A DNA stretch of 6,733 nucleotides from Candidatus Cloacimonadota bacterium (lineage in GTDB: Bacteria > Cloacimonadota > Cloacimonadia > Cloacimonadales > WRIO01), in assembly GCA_023230175.1 (NCBI GenBank), contig JALNXV010000200.1, positions 1 to 6,733 of the forward strand, read 5' to 3'. This document shows positions 1-6,733 of this stretch, piece by piece. Below the pieces are notes generated by a model. The model ran no database searches. It was not told the DNA's origin and worked only from the letters and a program-made list of their open reading frames with translations. How positions within the stretch are numbered: the first letter of the stretch is position 1; each line of letters begins with the position of its first letter. A program made the translations under genes and the position numbers.

Positions 1-9
1 GTGTAACAG

Positions 10-66
10 CTTAGCTACAGGAGACCTACAGGAAATCGCATCTCCTGTAGGTCTCCTGTAGCTAAG
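10..66. repeat. 24-bp perfect inverted repeat (long hairpin)
   Basis: Positions 10-33 and 43-66 are exact reverse complements (24 of 24), separated by a 9-base loop (34-42). Each arm also contains an internal direct repeat: CTACAGGA occurs at 15-22 and again at 26-33, and its complement TCCTGTAG occurs at 43-50 and 54-61. Outside the stem the pairing weakens to G9-T67 and A8-T68. The sequence after the right arm is TTATATATTTC, AT-rich but not a true T-tract, so a classical intrinsic terminator is only a partial match. It could be the 3' end structure of a gene lying to the left of the window, or a dispersed palindromic (REP/MITE-like) repeat. The structure is certain; its function is not. 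Confidence 0.85.
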
Positions 67-69
67 TTA

Positions 70-455
70 TATATTTCAGGTAGTTAGCCGGCATAAAACC
101 ATAGTATAATAACTTTACGAAACAAAAACAAATATCAACAAATCACTATTTGATTTATAATTATTAATTTATAAATATATATAAATTAAATAGGTTATAT
201 TTATTTTGCTTTTGATATGATTGATAGTTATAATAATTCGATTATTTTTTTATTTGAGTACTTTAGATGGGATTGCTCAAAATTTTAGCAAACATAGTGA
301 ATCATTGTTACAATATGAATCAAAAGTATTTTTATTGTTAATTATCGGCATATTAAAAGGGTGAGTAATGTAATCAGTTGATAAACATTAGCTATATAAT
401 TATTAGATAACTGGAATAAAAACTGCATAATAGTAATTATTATAAATGTTTAAAT
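70..455. other. AT-rich non-coding region upstream of the M6 protease gene
   Basis: This stretch of almost 390 bases shows no convincing gene on either strand. It is extremely AT-rich. It contains an all-A/T 10-bp inverted repeat (164-173 with 180-189, 6-base loop), which is unremarkable at this base composition. One possible sigma70-like promoter is TTGATA at 378-383, a 17-base gap, and TATTAG at 401-406, which would give a leader of roughly 50 bases before the start codon at 465. The -10 match is weak and such matches arise easily by chance here. I did not find a clear Bacteroidetes-type TAnnTTTG element. The region probably carries the promoter of the downstream gene, but I cannot place it firmly. 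Confidence 0.5.
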
Positions 456-460
456 GGAGG
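456..460 (+). promoter_or_regulatory. Ribosome binding site of the M6 protease gene
   Basis: GGAGG lies 4 bases before the ATG at 465. It is a strong Shine-Dalgarno match, and a typical signal peptide begins at that ATG, so this site fixes the start. Confidence 0.8.
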
Positions 461-464
461 ATCT

Positions 465-3287
465 ATGAAGGGAAAGATTAAGTTATTAGCTTTATTGGTA
501 AGCTTAGTTTTATTTTATAGTATGTTATATTCAGCACCTGTGTATAATATACCAAATAAGTTAATACAACCGGATGGTACAGAATTTGATGTATTGTTTT
601 CGGGAGATGAATTTCATAATTGGGCACACAATGAAGATAATTTTACAATGATTCAGGATGCTAAGACGGGTTATTGGTGTTGGGCTCAAGAGCAGTCAGG
701 TGATTTGATTTCAACCGGTTATCCTGTACATTTACACAGTCCGCAAAGTATTGGAATAACTTCACATCAAAATATTTCTGAGTCCAGATACAAAGAGAAG
801 AGGCGTTTTTTTGATGAATCTATGAGTCAAAGAAATACCGGAGTAAAGACACCATCTTTAGGAGTAGTAAATAATTTAGTTGTATTTATTAGATTTTTAG
901 ATGAAACAGAGTTTAGTGTTCCTTTGACAATTTATGATGATATGTTTAATGCTCAAGGTGAAGATGTAAGCTCAGTTCATCAATATTTTTGGGATGCATC
1001 TTATGAACAGTTTGAAGTATATTCACCATTTTTCCCTAATCCTGTAGGTACAACAATAATTTCTTATGAATCTACACATCCTCGTTCATATTTTCAACCA
1101 TTTAATATAATGTCAAATCCTGATGGCTATAGTACTGATAATCAACGAACTCAACGAGAGCATCAATTATTAGCAGATGCTGTTGCTTTTATACAAAATG
1201 AAGTTCCAACAGATTTAGTTATTGATAGTGATAATGATGATTATGTTGATAATGTATGTTTTGTCGTAAAAGGCAGTACCGGAGATTGGGCAGATTTGTT
1301 ATGGCCTCATAGATGGGTATTGTATAGTAATGAAGTATATCTTCATGGTAAGAGAGTTTGGGATTATAATTTTAATATAGAAAATCATATGTATAATAGT
1401 GGTGTTAGTGTATTGGCACACGAGTTTACACATTCTCTTGGTGCACCGGATTATTATCATTATGAAACAGGAGGTAATCCTGTAGGAATGTGGGAGTTAA
1501 TGGCAAGTAATACAACCCCTCCTCAATCATTATCAGCATTTACAAAATACAAATATACAGATTGGATAAATAATTTACCTGAGATAACTTATAGTGGTGA
1601 ATATACTTTATATCCTATTACTGTAAGTTCTACTAATCATGCTTATAAGATTGCTTCTCCAAATAGTGATACAGAATATTTTATAGTAGAATTTCGTAGT
1701 AAATTAACCGGATTGACTGATTCTGCATTACCCGGTTCCGGTTTAGTGGTTTACAGAGTAAATACTTTAGCCGGAGATGGAAATGCTTCCGGTCCTCCGG
1801 ATGAACTTTATGTTTATAGACCGGGAGGAACAACCAATTCTGACGGTATTATTTATAATGCTTTTTTATCATTAGAATCAGGAAGAACGATGATTAGTGA
1901 TATTACGGATCCGGATTCTTTTTTATCAAACGGAAATGCCGGTGGATTGAATATTTCACAGATAAGTGCTGTTGGTGATTCTATGACATTTTTTGTTGAT
2001 ATTGATGGGGCGGATGCTGAATATTACAATGAATCATTTGAAAATGAGGATTTTTCGAGTTATGATTGGTTTGTTAATGATAATAATCCTTGGTTCATAA
2101 CAAATGAGCAGTTTTATTTTGGAGAATATAGTGCAGAGTCAGCAGAAATCGATCATAATCAAAGTTCAAAATTAAAGCTTTCAATAGAAGTTGATGCAGG
2201 TTATATCCAGTTTTGGGTAAAAACATCAACTCAATTAAATCACGATTATTTAAAGTTTTATGTAAATAATCAAGTAGTAAATTCATGGTCAGGAAATACA
2301 GATTGGTCATTTTATGCTTTACCTGTATCAGCCGGGATTTATAATTTAACTTGGTCTTATGAAAAAGATGCTTCCGGTGTTGCAGGTGAAGATAAAGTTT
2401 GGATTGACGGGATTGGGTTCCCTGAAATTACCGGACATATTTTATATCCTCCTGAGGGATTGAGTTATAATCTTGATGGGGCAGATTTAGAGGTTTTATG
2501 GGAAGAACCTTTTCAATCAAATATGCCTGATGCTCCTTTACTTATGGGTTATAATCTTTATCAAAACGGGCTGTTGGTTAACTCAGAAATAATAACTGAT
2601 AATGCTTATACAATAGTAAATACTTCCGGTGGTAATCTTCAGTATGTTGTAACTGCAGTATATGAAACCGGTGAATCAGATTATTCTTCCTCAATTACGA
2701 TACCATTACCATTTGCTGTTCCTCAAAATTTAATTGCTGAGATACAAGAAGATGGTATTCGTTTGAATTGGGATTTTCCTTTTGATACTACTTCATTATT
2801 AGGGTTTAGAGTATATAAAGATAATGTGAACATAACTTCATCAGCTATCGATGCAGAAATTTTATCATTTATTGATTCAGACGTTGAAGAAGGAGTCAAT
2901 TATGAATATCACATAAGAGCTTTATATACTAATCCTACAGGTATTTCATCGCCTTCTAATATTGTAGAAATTGTTTATACCGGCAATAGTGAAATTATTG
3001 CTCCTCAATATATTAATCAACTTGGCAAAAATTATCCAAACCCATTTAATCCTGAAACAGTAATACAGTTTTCTTTAAAAGAAAAAGCTCCGGTAAAAAT
3101 AGAGATTTACAATGTTAAGGGTGAGTTAGTAAAAACTCTTTTAAATCAATCTCTAACTGAAGGAAAACATTCTGTAGTTTGGAATGGAACAAATAATTCC
3201 GGCAATCTATCAGGTTCGGGTATATACTTTTATAAGATGACTACAACTAATTATCAATCAACAAATAAAATGTTACTAATCAAGTAA
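465..3287 (+). CDS. Secreted M6-family zinc metalloprotease with C-terminal sorting domain
   Basis: Complete 940-residue protein, predicted to be an extracellular endopeptidase of the M6 (immune inhibitor A-like) family. Residues 1 to about 23 are a Sec signal peptide (lysines, then a leucine/valine-rich core). Residues 25-120 resemble the M6 N-terminal region (QPDGTEFDVLFSGDEFHNW). The catalytic part, about 135-515, carries HEFTHSLGAPD at 319-329: H319, H323 and D329 are the likely zinc ligands and E320 the general base. GMWELMAS at 341-348 supplies the probable Met-turn (M346). The acidic loop DSDNDDYVDN at 254-263 looks like the calcium-type loop common in this family. Residues 520-655 form a jelly-roll/MAM-like domain, about 660-748 and 752-840 look Fn3-like, and 849-940 are a FlgD-like Ig sorting domain beginning with NYPNPFNPET (856-865). 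That tail is known from FCB-group proteins exported by type IX-like systems and is normally cleaved at the surface. The start is set by GGAGG and the signal peptide. The substrate is unknown. Family assignment is firm; export route is inferred. Confidence 0.93.
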   Translation: MKGKIKLLALLVSLVLFYSMLYSAPVYNIPNKLIQPDGTEFDVLFSGDEFHNWAHNEDNFTMIQDAKTGYWCWAQEQSGDLISTGYPVHLHSPQSIGITSHQNISESRYKEKRRFFDESMSQRNTGVKTPSLGVVNNLVVFIRFLDETEFSVPLTIYDDMFNAQGEDVSSVHQYFWDASYEQFEVYSPFFPNPVGTTIISYESTHPRSYFQPFNIMSNPDGYSTDNQRTQREHQLLADAVAFIQNEVPTDLVIDSDNDDYVDNVCFVVKGSTGDWADLLWPHRWVLYSNEVYLHGKRVWDYNFNIENHMYNSGVSVLAHEFTHSLGAPDYYHYETGGNPVGMWELMASNTTPPQSLSAFTKYKYTDWINNLPEITYSGEYTLYPITVSSTNHAYKIASPNSDTEYFIVEFRSKLTGLTDSALPGSGLVVYRVNTLAGDGNASGPPDELYVYRPGGTTNSDGIIYNAFLSLESGRTMISDITDPDSFLSNGNAGGLNISQISAVGDSMTFFVDIDGADAEYYNESFENEDFSSYDWFVNDNNPWFITNEQFYFGEYSAESAEIDHNQSSKLKLSIEVDAGYIQFWVKTSTQLNHDYLKFYVNNQVVNSWSGNTDWSFYALPVSAGIYNLTWSYEKDASGVAGEDKVWIDGIGFPEITGHILYPPEGLSYNLDGADLEVLWEEPFQSNMPDAPLLMGYNLYQNGLLVNSEIITDNAYTIVNTSGGNLQYVVTAVYETGESDYSSSITIPLPFAVPQNLIAEIQEDGIRLNWDFPFDTTSLLGFRVYKDNVNITSSAIDAEILSFIDSDVEEGVNYEYHIRALYTNPTGISSPSNIVEIVYTGNSEIIAPQYINQLGKNYPNPFNPETVIQFSLKEKAPVKIEIYNVKGELVKTLLNQSLTEGKHSVVWNGTNNSGNLSGSGIYFYKMTTTNYQSTNKMLLIK

Positions 3288-3315
3288 TTCCTTAATAAAC
3301 CTCCTAACCCTAAGT

Positions 3316-3347
3316 AACCGAGTGTCCCTCCGCTCGGTTATTTTTTG
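3316..3347 (+). terminator. Intrinsic terminator after the M6 protease gene
   Basis: TAACCGAG (3316-3323) pairs perfectly with CTCGGTTA (3334-3341) around a 10-base loop, and TTTTTT follows directly at 3342-3347. It starts 29 bases after the stop codon. A stem followed by a T-run on the + strand is the standard rho-independent form, so transcription of the protease gene probably ends here and the downstream gene needs its own promoter. Because the flanks are near-symmetric (TAACC...GGTTA), the same motif could also belong to a dispersed palindromic repeat class. Confidence 0.85.
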
Positions 3348-3364
3348 TAATTAAGAAGTTTATA

Positions 3365-3524
3365 GTGCAAGCAAGGATGCTCGCACAACAGTAGTTATGA
3401 GAAAGTTTCTTTCGACTTATAGGAAATATACGTGCAAGCAAGGATGCTCGCACAACAGTAGTTATGAGAAAGTTTCTTTCGACTTATAGGAAATATACGT
3501 GCAAGCAAGGATGCTCGCACAACA
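3365..3524. repeat. 67-bp tandem repeat array with palindromic 22-mers
   Basis: Two identical 67-base units (3365-3431 and 3432-3498) are followed by the first 26 bases of a third (3499-3524). Each copy opens with a 22-base near-palindrome (3365-3386, 3432-3453, 3499-3520): arms GTGCAAGCA and TGCTCGCAC around the loop AGGA. The arms pair at 8 of 9 positions. Read as + strand RNA the odd position is an A-C mismatch; on the - strand it becomes a G-U wobble, giving a full 9-bp stem. The linker also holds a small inverted repeat, GAAAG/CTTTC (3401-3405 with 3409-3413 in the first unit). There are no T-tracts, so these are not typical terminators. They resemble REP-type palindromes in form. This is not a CRISPR array, since the segments between palindromes are identical. 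Confidence 0.9.
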
Positions 3525-3594
3525 TATTAGATTAATAGTGGTTTTGTTTGGTATCAAAATTGCTTATATATTATAGTTAATATTATAATAAATT
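3525..3594 (+). other. AT-rich leader, probable promoter region of the C25 protease gene
   Basis: These 70 bases between the repeat array and the ribosome binding site are the most likely place for the promoter of the downstream gene, since a terminator separates it from the upstream one. A weak sigma70-like pair, TTGGTA (3548-3553) and TATAGT (3572-3577) with an 18-base gap, is visible. In DNA this rich in A and T it is only suggestive. Confidence 0.3.
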
Positions 3595-3602
3595 AAGGAG
3601 GG
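3595..3602 (+). promoter_or_regulatory. Ribosome binding site of the C25 protease gene
   Basis: AAGGAGGG ends 5 bases before the ATG at 3608. It is a near-ideal Shine-Dalgarno sequence and a signal peptide follows, so it fixes the start of the partial gene. Confidence 0.85.
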
Positions 3603-3607
3603 CTTTA

Positions 3608-6600
3608 ATGAAAAAATCAATTTATTTGATTGTTTTTTTAACAATGTTAAGTTATGCATTTGCAGCAAATCACAATGTAGTATTTCCAAATTCAGCAAAT
3701 GAAGTTCGTGTTTCACAAGTAAAAAGTGAAGGTTTAAGGTTAGATTGGTCGGTTAACAATATGAACATCTTTGATAAAGAAGATGATAACGGTAAGTTTA
3801 CCCATATAGTTGCAGACGGTTTTATTGGTACAGGTGTAGAGGGTTTACCTTCATTGCCGTATATGGGTCGTTTTATAACTGTTCCTGTCAACGCAGAGGT
3901 TAATGTAAACTTTATTAACACTCATACAAGTGAAATATCATTAGATGATATTGGTTTTGATAGTGTTATTTATCCTGCTCAACCTTCATACTCAAAATCA
4001 ACAGATTTGAGTAGTGTTCAGTTTGTATATAACAAAGAAGTATATAAACAAAGTGATTATGATAAAAATTATGGACCATTTAATATTAAAGAAGTTGGTT
4101 TTTTGCGCGGTTATAGAGTGTTTGAGGTTAATTATACTCCGGTAAAGTATAATCCTGTAGAAAATACTTTGACAGTCTATGATGCAATTAGCGTAGAAAT
4201 TACTTTTGATAATGCAAATTATTCTTTAACAGAATATAACAAAGCTCGTACATGGTCAGCTGATTTTGAGTCCGTATATCAAAAATATTTATTAAATTAT
4301 GAAGCTCCGGTTAATCGTGAAGAATTAGAAAGACATCCAACTAAATATTTAATAATTTCTCATAGTGAATTTGTAACTGCTATGCAGCCATTTGTTGATT
4401 GGAAGGTTGAATCCGGTTTTGATGTAATTTTAGCAAGTACTGCAGATCCTGCAGTTGGAAATACAACCGGTTCAATAAAAAGTTATATCGAAAGTTTATG
4501 GAATGCAGCAACCCCTGAAGATCCTGCTCCAAGTTATATTTTGTTTGTAGGTGATGTAGCACAGATTCCTGCATGGAATGCTTCAGCATCTCCAAGTGGG
4601 CATATAACAGATTTAACTTATGTGAAATTAGAAGGTAATGACTTTTTACCCGAAATGTATTATGGTCGTTTTTCAGCCAATAATTTGAATGAACTTACTC
4701 CTCAAATAGAAAAAACTTTATTATATGAAAAATATGAAATGGAAGATCCTTCATATTTAGAAAAAGCTGTATTGATTGCCGGTGTTGATGCATCATGGAG
4801 TACATCTCACGCAAATGGTCAAATTAACTATTCTTCAAGCTTATATTTTACACCTGAAAATGGATATCCTAATCCTGATATTTATTTATATCCTGCTTCA
4901 GGAAGTAATGCTTCTAATATTATAAGTGATGTAAGTCAAGGAACCGGTTGGGTGAATTATACTGCACACGGTGGCGTAACAGATTGGAGTAATCCTAATT
5001 TTACAATCAATAATGTTAATTCTTTACAAAATGAAGGTATGTATCCTGTCGTAATCGGTAATTGTTGTTTAACTAATAAATTTGAACAAAATTGTTTTGG
5101 TGAGGCTTGGTTAAGAGCAGCTAATAAAGGTTCAGTAATTTATATAGGTGGAACTAATAGTACATATTGGGATGAAGATTATTGGTGGTCTGTTGGTTAT
5201 GTTTCTCCTCCATCAAACGGAGTAGCTGTACCTTACAATGCAGGACAACTTGGTATGTATGATATGTTATTTCATACCCATAACGAAGCTTATGAAGATT
5301 GGCATATTACGACCGGAGCAATGATATATGCCGGTAATATGGTAGTGCAAAGTACTTCAAGTAGTAAAAAGAATTATTATTGGGAGATTTACAGCATTAT
5401 GGGTGATCCATCATTAGTTCCTTATTTAGCAGTTCCTGCTGAAAATAATGCTCAGTATCCTTCAGAAATATTATTAGGACAAAGTGAAATAAATATCACT
5501 AATGCAGCTCCTTATTCAAGGGTTGCTTTATCGATAGATGGAGTAATTCATGGTACTGTCTTTACAGATGAAAGCGGTTCAGCTACTTTAGAATTTATGC
5601 CTTTTACTGAGCCGGGCAATGCAAGATTAGTTATATCGGCACAAAAACATATACCTGTGATTCAGGATATTCAAGTAATCCCAAGTGACGGTCCTTATAT
5701 TACATTTGAAAATGTGATTAATAATTTATCAGGTGATTCAAATGTCGATTTTGCAACTACATCTAACCTAAGCATCATTGTAAACAATGTTGGTTCTTTT
5801 GCCTTAGAAAATGCGACTGTAACCTTAACATCAAATTCAAATTTAGTTGATGTTATAGAAGGTACTTTTACTATTGATGAAATATCTCCTGAATCTGTTT
5901 ATCAAATACCTGATACATTCATTATTGAAGTTAGTTCTGAGCTTACAAACTTACAAGCTTTACCTTTAACTTTAACAGTTTATACTTCACCTACTCAATC
6001 TTGGGTAATGCCTATAGAATTGATAGTTAATGCTTCGAATTTAGAAGTAGTTGACTATGTTATTAATGATGAAACGGGTAATAATAACGGTAGATTAGAT
6101 CCGGGTGAAGATGCTGAAATTACAGTTAACTTTTTAAATAATGGAAATGCTCCTTCTTTACCTGCTAATGTATTATTAGCTTCAACAAATCCATTAGTTG
6201 TCTTAGAAAATCAAAATGCTGAATTACAATCTATTCATCATCAACAAACCGGAGATTTAGTTTTTAATGTTAGTGTTGATGAAGAAGCTCCACTTGGTGC
6301 TTTAACCAGTTTATCATATTTTGTGAATCTTTCAAATCAGGATATTCAAATGAATTATACACTACCTATTGGTTTAGTAGTAGAAGATTTTGAATCAGGA
6401 GATTTTGAAGCTCTACCATGGCAAAATAGCAGTATAGTTCCTTGGACAATCGAAGAAGAAATTGTTTTTAATGGTGATTATTCAGCAAAATCAGGAGCAA
6501 TATCACATAATCAAACTTCTACATTGCAAATACCTTATGTTCTTGAATCAGAAGGTGTAATAACCTTTAGCGTAAAGACATCAACCGAAGCTACTTATGA

Positions 6601-6733
6601 CAAATTGCAATTTTATGTGAATTCATCAGTTCAAGAAGAATGGTCAGGTGAAAATGATTGGTCAACCTTTGAATATACCATTCCTGCAGGTACTTATACA
6701 TTTAAATGGGTTTATAGAAAAGATGCCAATAAT
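3608..6733 (+). CDS. Gingipain-like C25 cysteine protease, 3' end outside window
   Basis: Open reading frame of 1042 codons with no stop before the window edge. The product is predicted to be a secreted cysteine endopeptidase of family C25. Residues 1-19 form a signal peptide with an AFA cleavage site (17-19). Residues 20 to about 240 look like the gingipain-type propeptide (the EGLPSLPYMGRFITVP segment is typical). The catalytic part, about 246-605, starts at KYLIISHSEF and ends at GDPSL (599-603). The catalytic histidine is H454 in NYTAHGGVTDW. The nucleophile is most likely C487 in IGNCCLTNKF, followed by CFGEAWLRA. The 33-residue His-to-Cys spacing equals that of gingipain RgpB (His211/Cys244, from memory). 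Next come an Ig-like domain (about 605-690) and further beta-rich regions with DETGNNNGRLDPGE at 821-834, a pattern recalling calcium-binding or CARDB-type repeats. From about 926 a jelly-roll/MAM-like domain begins and is cut off by the window end. A C-terminal sorting domain is expected downstream but not seen. Cleavage specificity (Arg, Lys or other) cannot be read from this sequence. Confidence 0.92.
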   Translation, partial: MKKSIYLIVFLTMLSYAFAANHNVVFPNSANEVRVSQVKSEGLRLDWSVNNMNIFDKEDDNGKFTHIVADGFIGTGVEGLPSLPYMGRFITVPVNAEVNVNFINTHTSEISLDDIGFDSVIYPAQPSYSKSTDLSSVQFVYNKEVYKQSDYDKNYGPFNIKEVGFLRGYRVFEVNYTPVKYNPVENTLTVYDAISVEITFDNANYSLTEYNKARTWSADFESVYQKYLLNYEAPVNREELERHPTKYLIISHSEFVTAMQPFVDWKVESGFDVILASTADPAVGNTTGSIKSYIESLWNAATPEDPAPSYILFVGDVAQIPAWNASASPSGHITDLTYVKLEGNDFLPEMYYGRFSANNLNELTPQIEKTLLYEKYEMEDPSYLEKAVLIAGVDASWSTSHANGQINYSSSLYFTPENGYPNPDIYLYPASGSNASNIISDVSQGTGWVNYTAHGGVTDWSNPNFTINNVNSLQNEGMYPVVIGNCCLTNKFEQNCFGEAWLRAANKGSVIYIGGTNSTYWDEDYWWSVGYVSPPSNGVAVPYNAGQLGMYDMLFHTHNEAYEDWHITTGAMIYAGNMVVQSTSSSKKNYYWEIYSIMGDPSLVPYLAVPAENNAQYPSEILLGQSEINITNAAPYSRVALSIDGVIHGTVFTDESGSATLEFMPFTEPGNARLVISAQKHIPVIQDIQVIPSDGPYITFENVINNLSGDSNVDFATTSNLSIIVNNVGSFALENATVTLTSNSNLVDVIEGTFTIDEISPESVYQIPDTFIIEVSSELTNLQALPLTLTVYTSPTQSWVMPIELIVNASNLEVVDYVINDETGNNNGRLDPGEDAEITVNFLNNGNAPSLPANVLLASTNPLVVLENQNAELQSIHHQQTGDLVFNVSVDEEAPLGALTSLSYFVNLSNQDIQMNYTLPIGLVVEDFESGDFEALPWQNSSIVPWTIEEEIVFNGDYSAKSGAISHNQTSTLQIPYVLESEGVITFSVKTSTEATYDKLQFYVNSSVQEEWSGENDWSTFEYTIPAGTYTFKWVYRKDANN

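Noticed and set aside
164..189. 10-bp inverted repeat as an operator or terminator
   Set aside because: Made only of A and T inside a very AT-rich stretch, so it is expected by chance and would form a weak stem.
361..381. Tiny leader ORF starting with GTG after AAAAGGG
   Set aside because: Only six codons before TGA, with no proper spacing between the purine run and the start and no regulatory structure around it.
2095..2310. 71-codon reading frame on the - strand
   Set aside because: Lies wholly inside the M6 protease gene, antisense to its conserved jelly-roll domain; its sequence shows no recognisable domain.
3365..3524. CRISPR array
   Set aside because: The segments between the palindromic 22-mers are identical rather than unique, and no cas gene is nearby.
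3670..3921. 83-codon reading frame on the - strand
   Set aside because: Antisense to the propeptide region of the C25 gene, whose + strand reading is well supported; an overlap shadow.
4380..4595. 71-codon reading frame on the - strand
   Set aside because: Antisense to the C25 catalytic domain; Leu/Gln-rich composition is what the reverse of this AT-rich coding strand produces.
465..6733. A two-gene operon or a novel defence or toxin system
   Set aside because: A strong terminator and a 320-bp gap separate the genes, and both products fall in known secreted protease families with no defence or immunity partner visible.

Overview
The window is strongly AT-rich bacterial DNA with two long secreted-protease genes, both on the + strand. 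The protein styles suggest a member of the Fibrobacteres-Chlorobi-Bacteroidetes (FCB) superphylum. The first gene ends in a YPNPFNPET / FlgD-like Ig sorting domain. That wording is frequent in Cloacimonadota, Marinimicrobia, Ignavibacteria and related candidate phyla, and less so in classical Bacteroidetes. The phylum is an inference, because no rRNA or housekeeping gene is present.

Layout: positions 1-69 hold a 24-bp perfect inverted repeat. Positions 70-455 are AT-rich and show no convincing gene. Positions 465-3287 encode a complete 940-residue M6-family (immune inhibitor A-like) zinc metalloprotease with a signal peptide, zinc motif, jelly-roll/MAM-like domain, two Fn3-like domains and a C-terminal type IX-like sorting domain. 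A clear intrinsic terminator follows at 3316-3347. Positions 3365-3524 are a tandem array of a 67-bp unit (two identical full copies plus a partial third), each copy starting with a 22-nt near-palindrome. From 3608 to the window edge runs the 5' part (1042 codons, no stop) of a gingipain-like C25 cysteine protease with a signal peptide, propeptide, His/Cys catalytic dyad, Ig-like regions and the start of a jelly-roll/MAM-like domain homologous to the one in the first protein.

How they fit together: these are two unrelated catalytic types, a metalloprotease and a cysteine protease, that share an accessory domain and a likely export route (Sec, then an outer-membrane type IX-like system). The terminator, the repeat array and the separate ribosome binding sites suggest that they are transcribed independently. 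The plausible joint role is extracellular protein degradation or surface processing. I see no mobile-element gene, CRISPR array, RNA gene or clearly novel system. The most unusual parts are the palindromic repeats between the genes and the domain shared by the two protease families.
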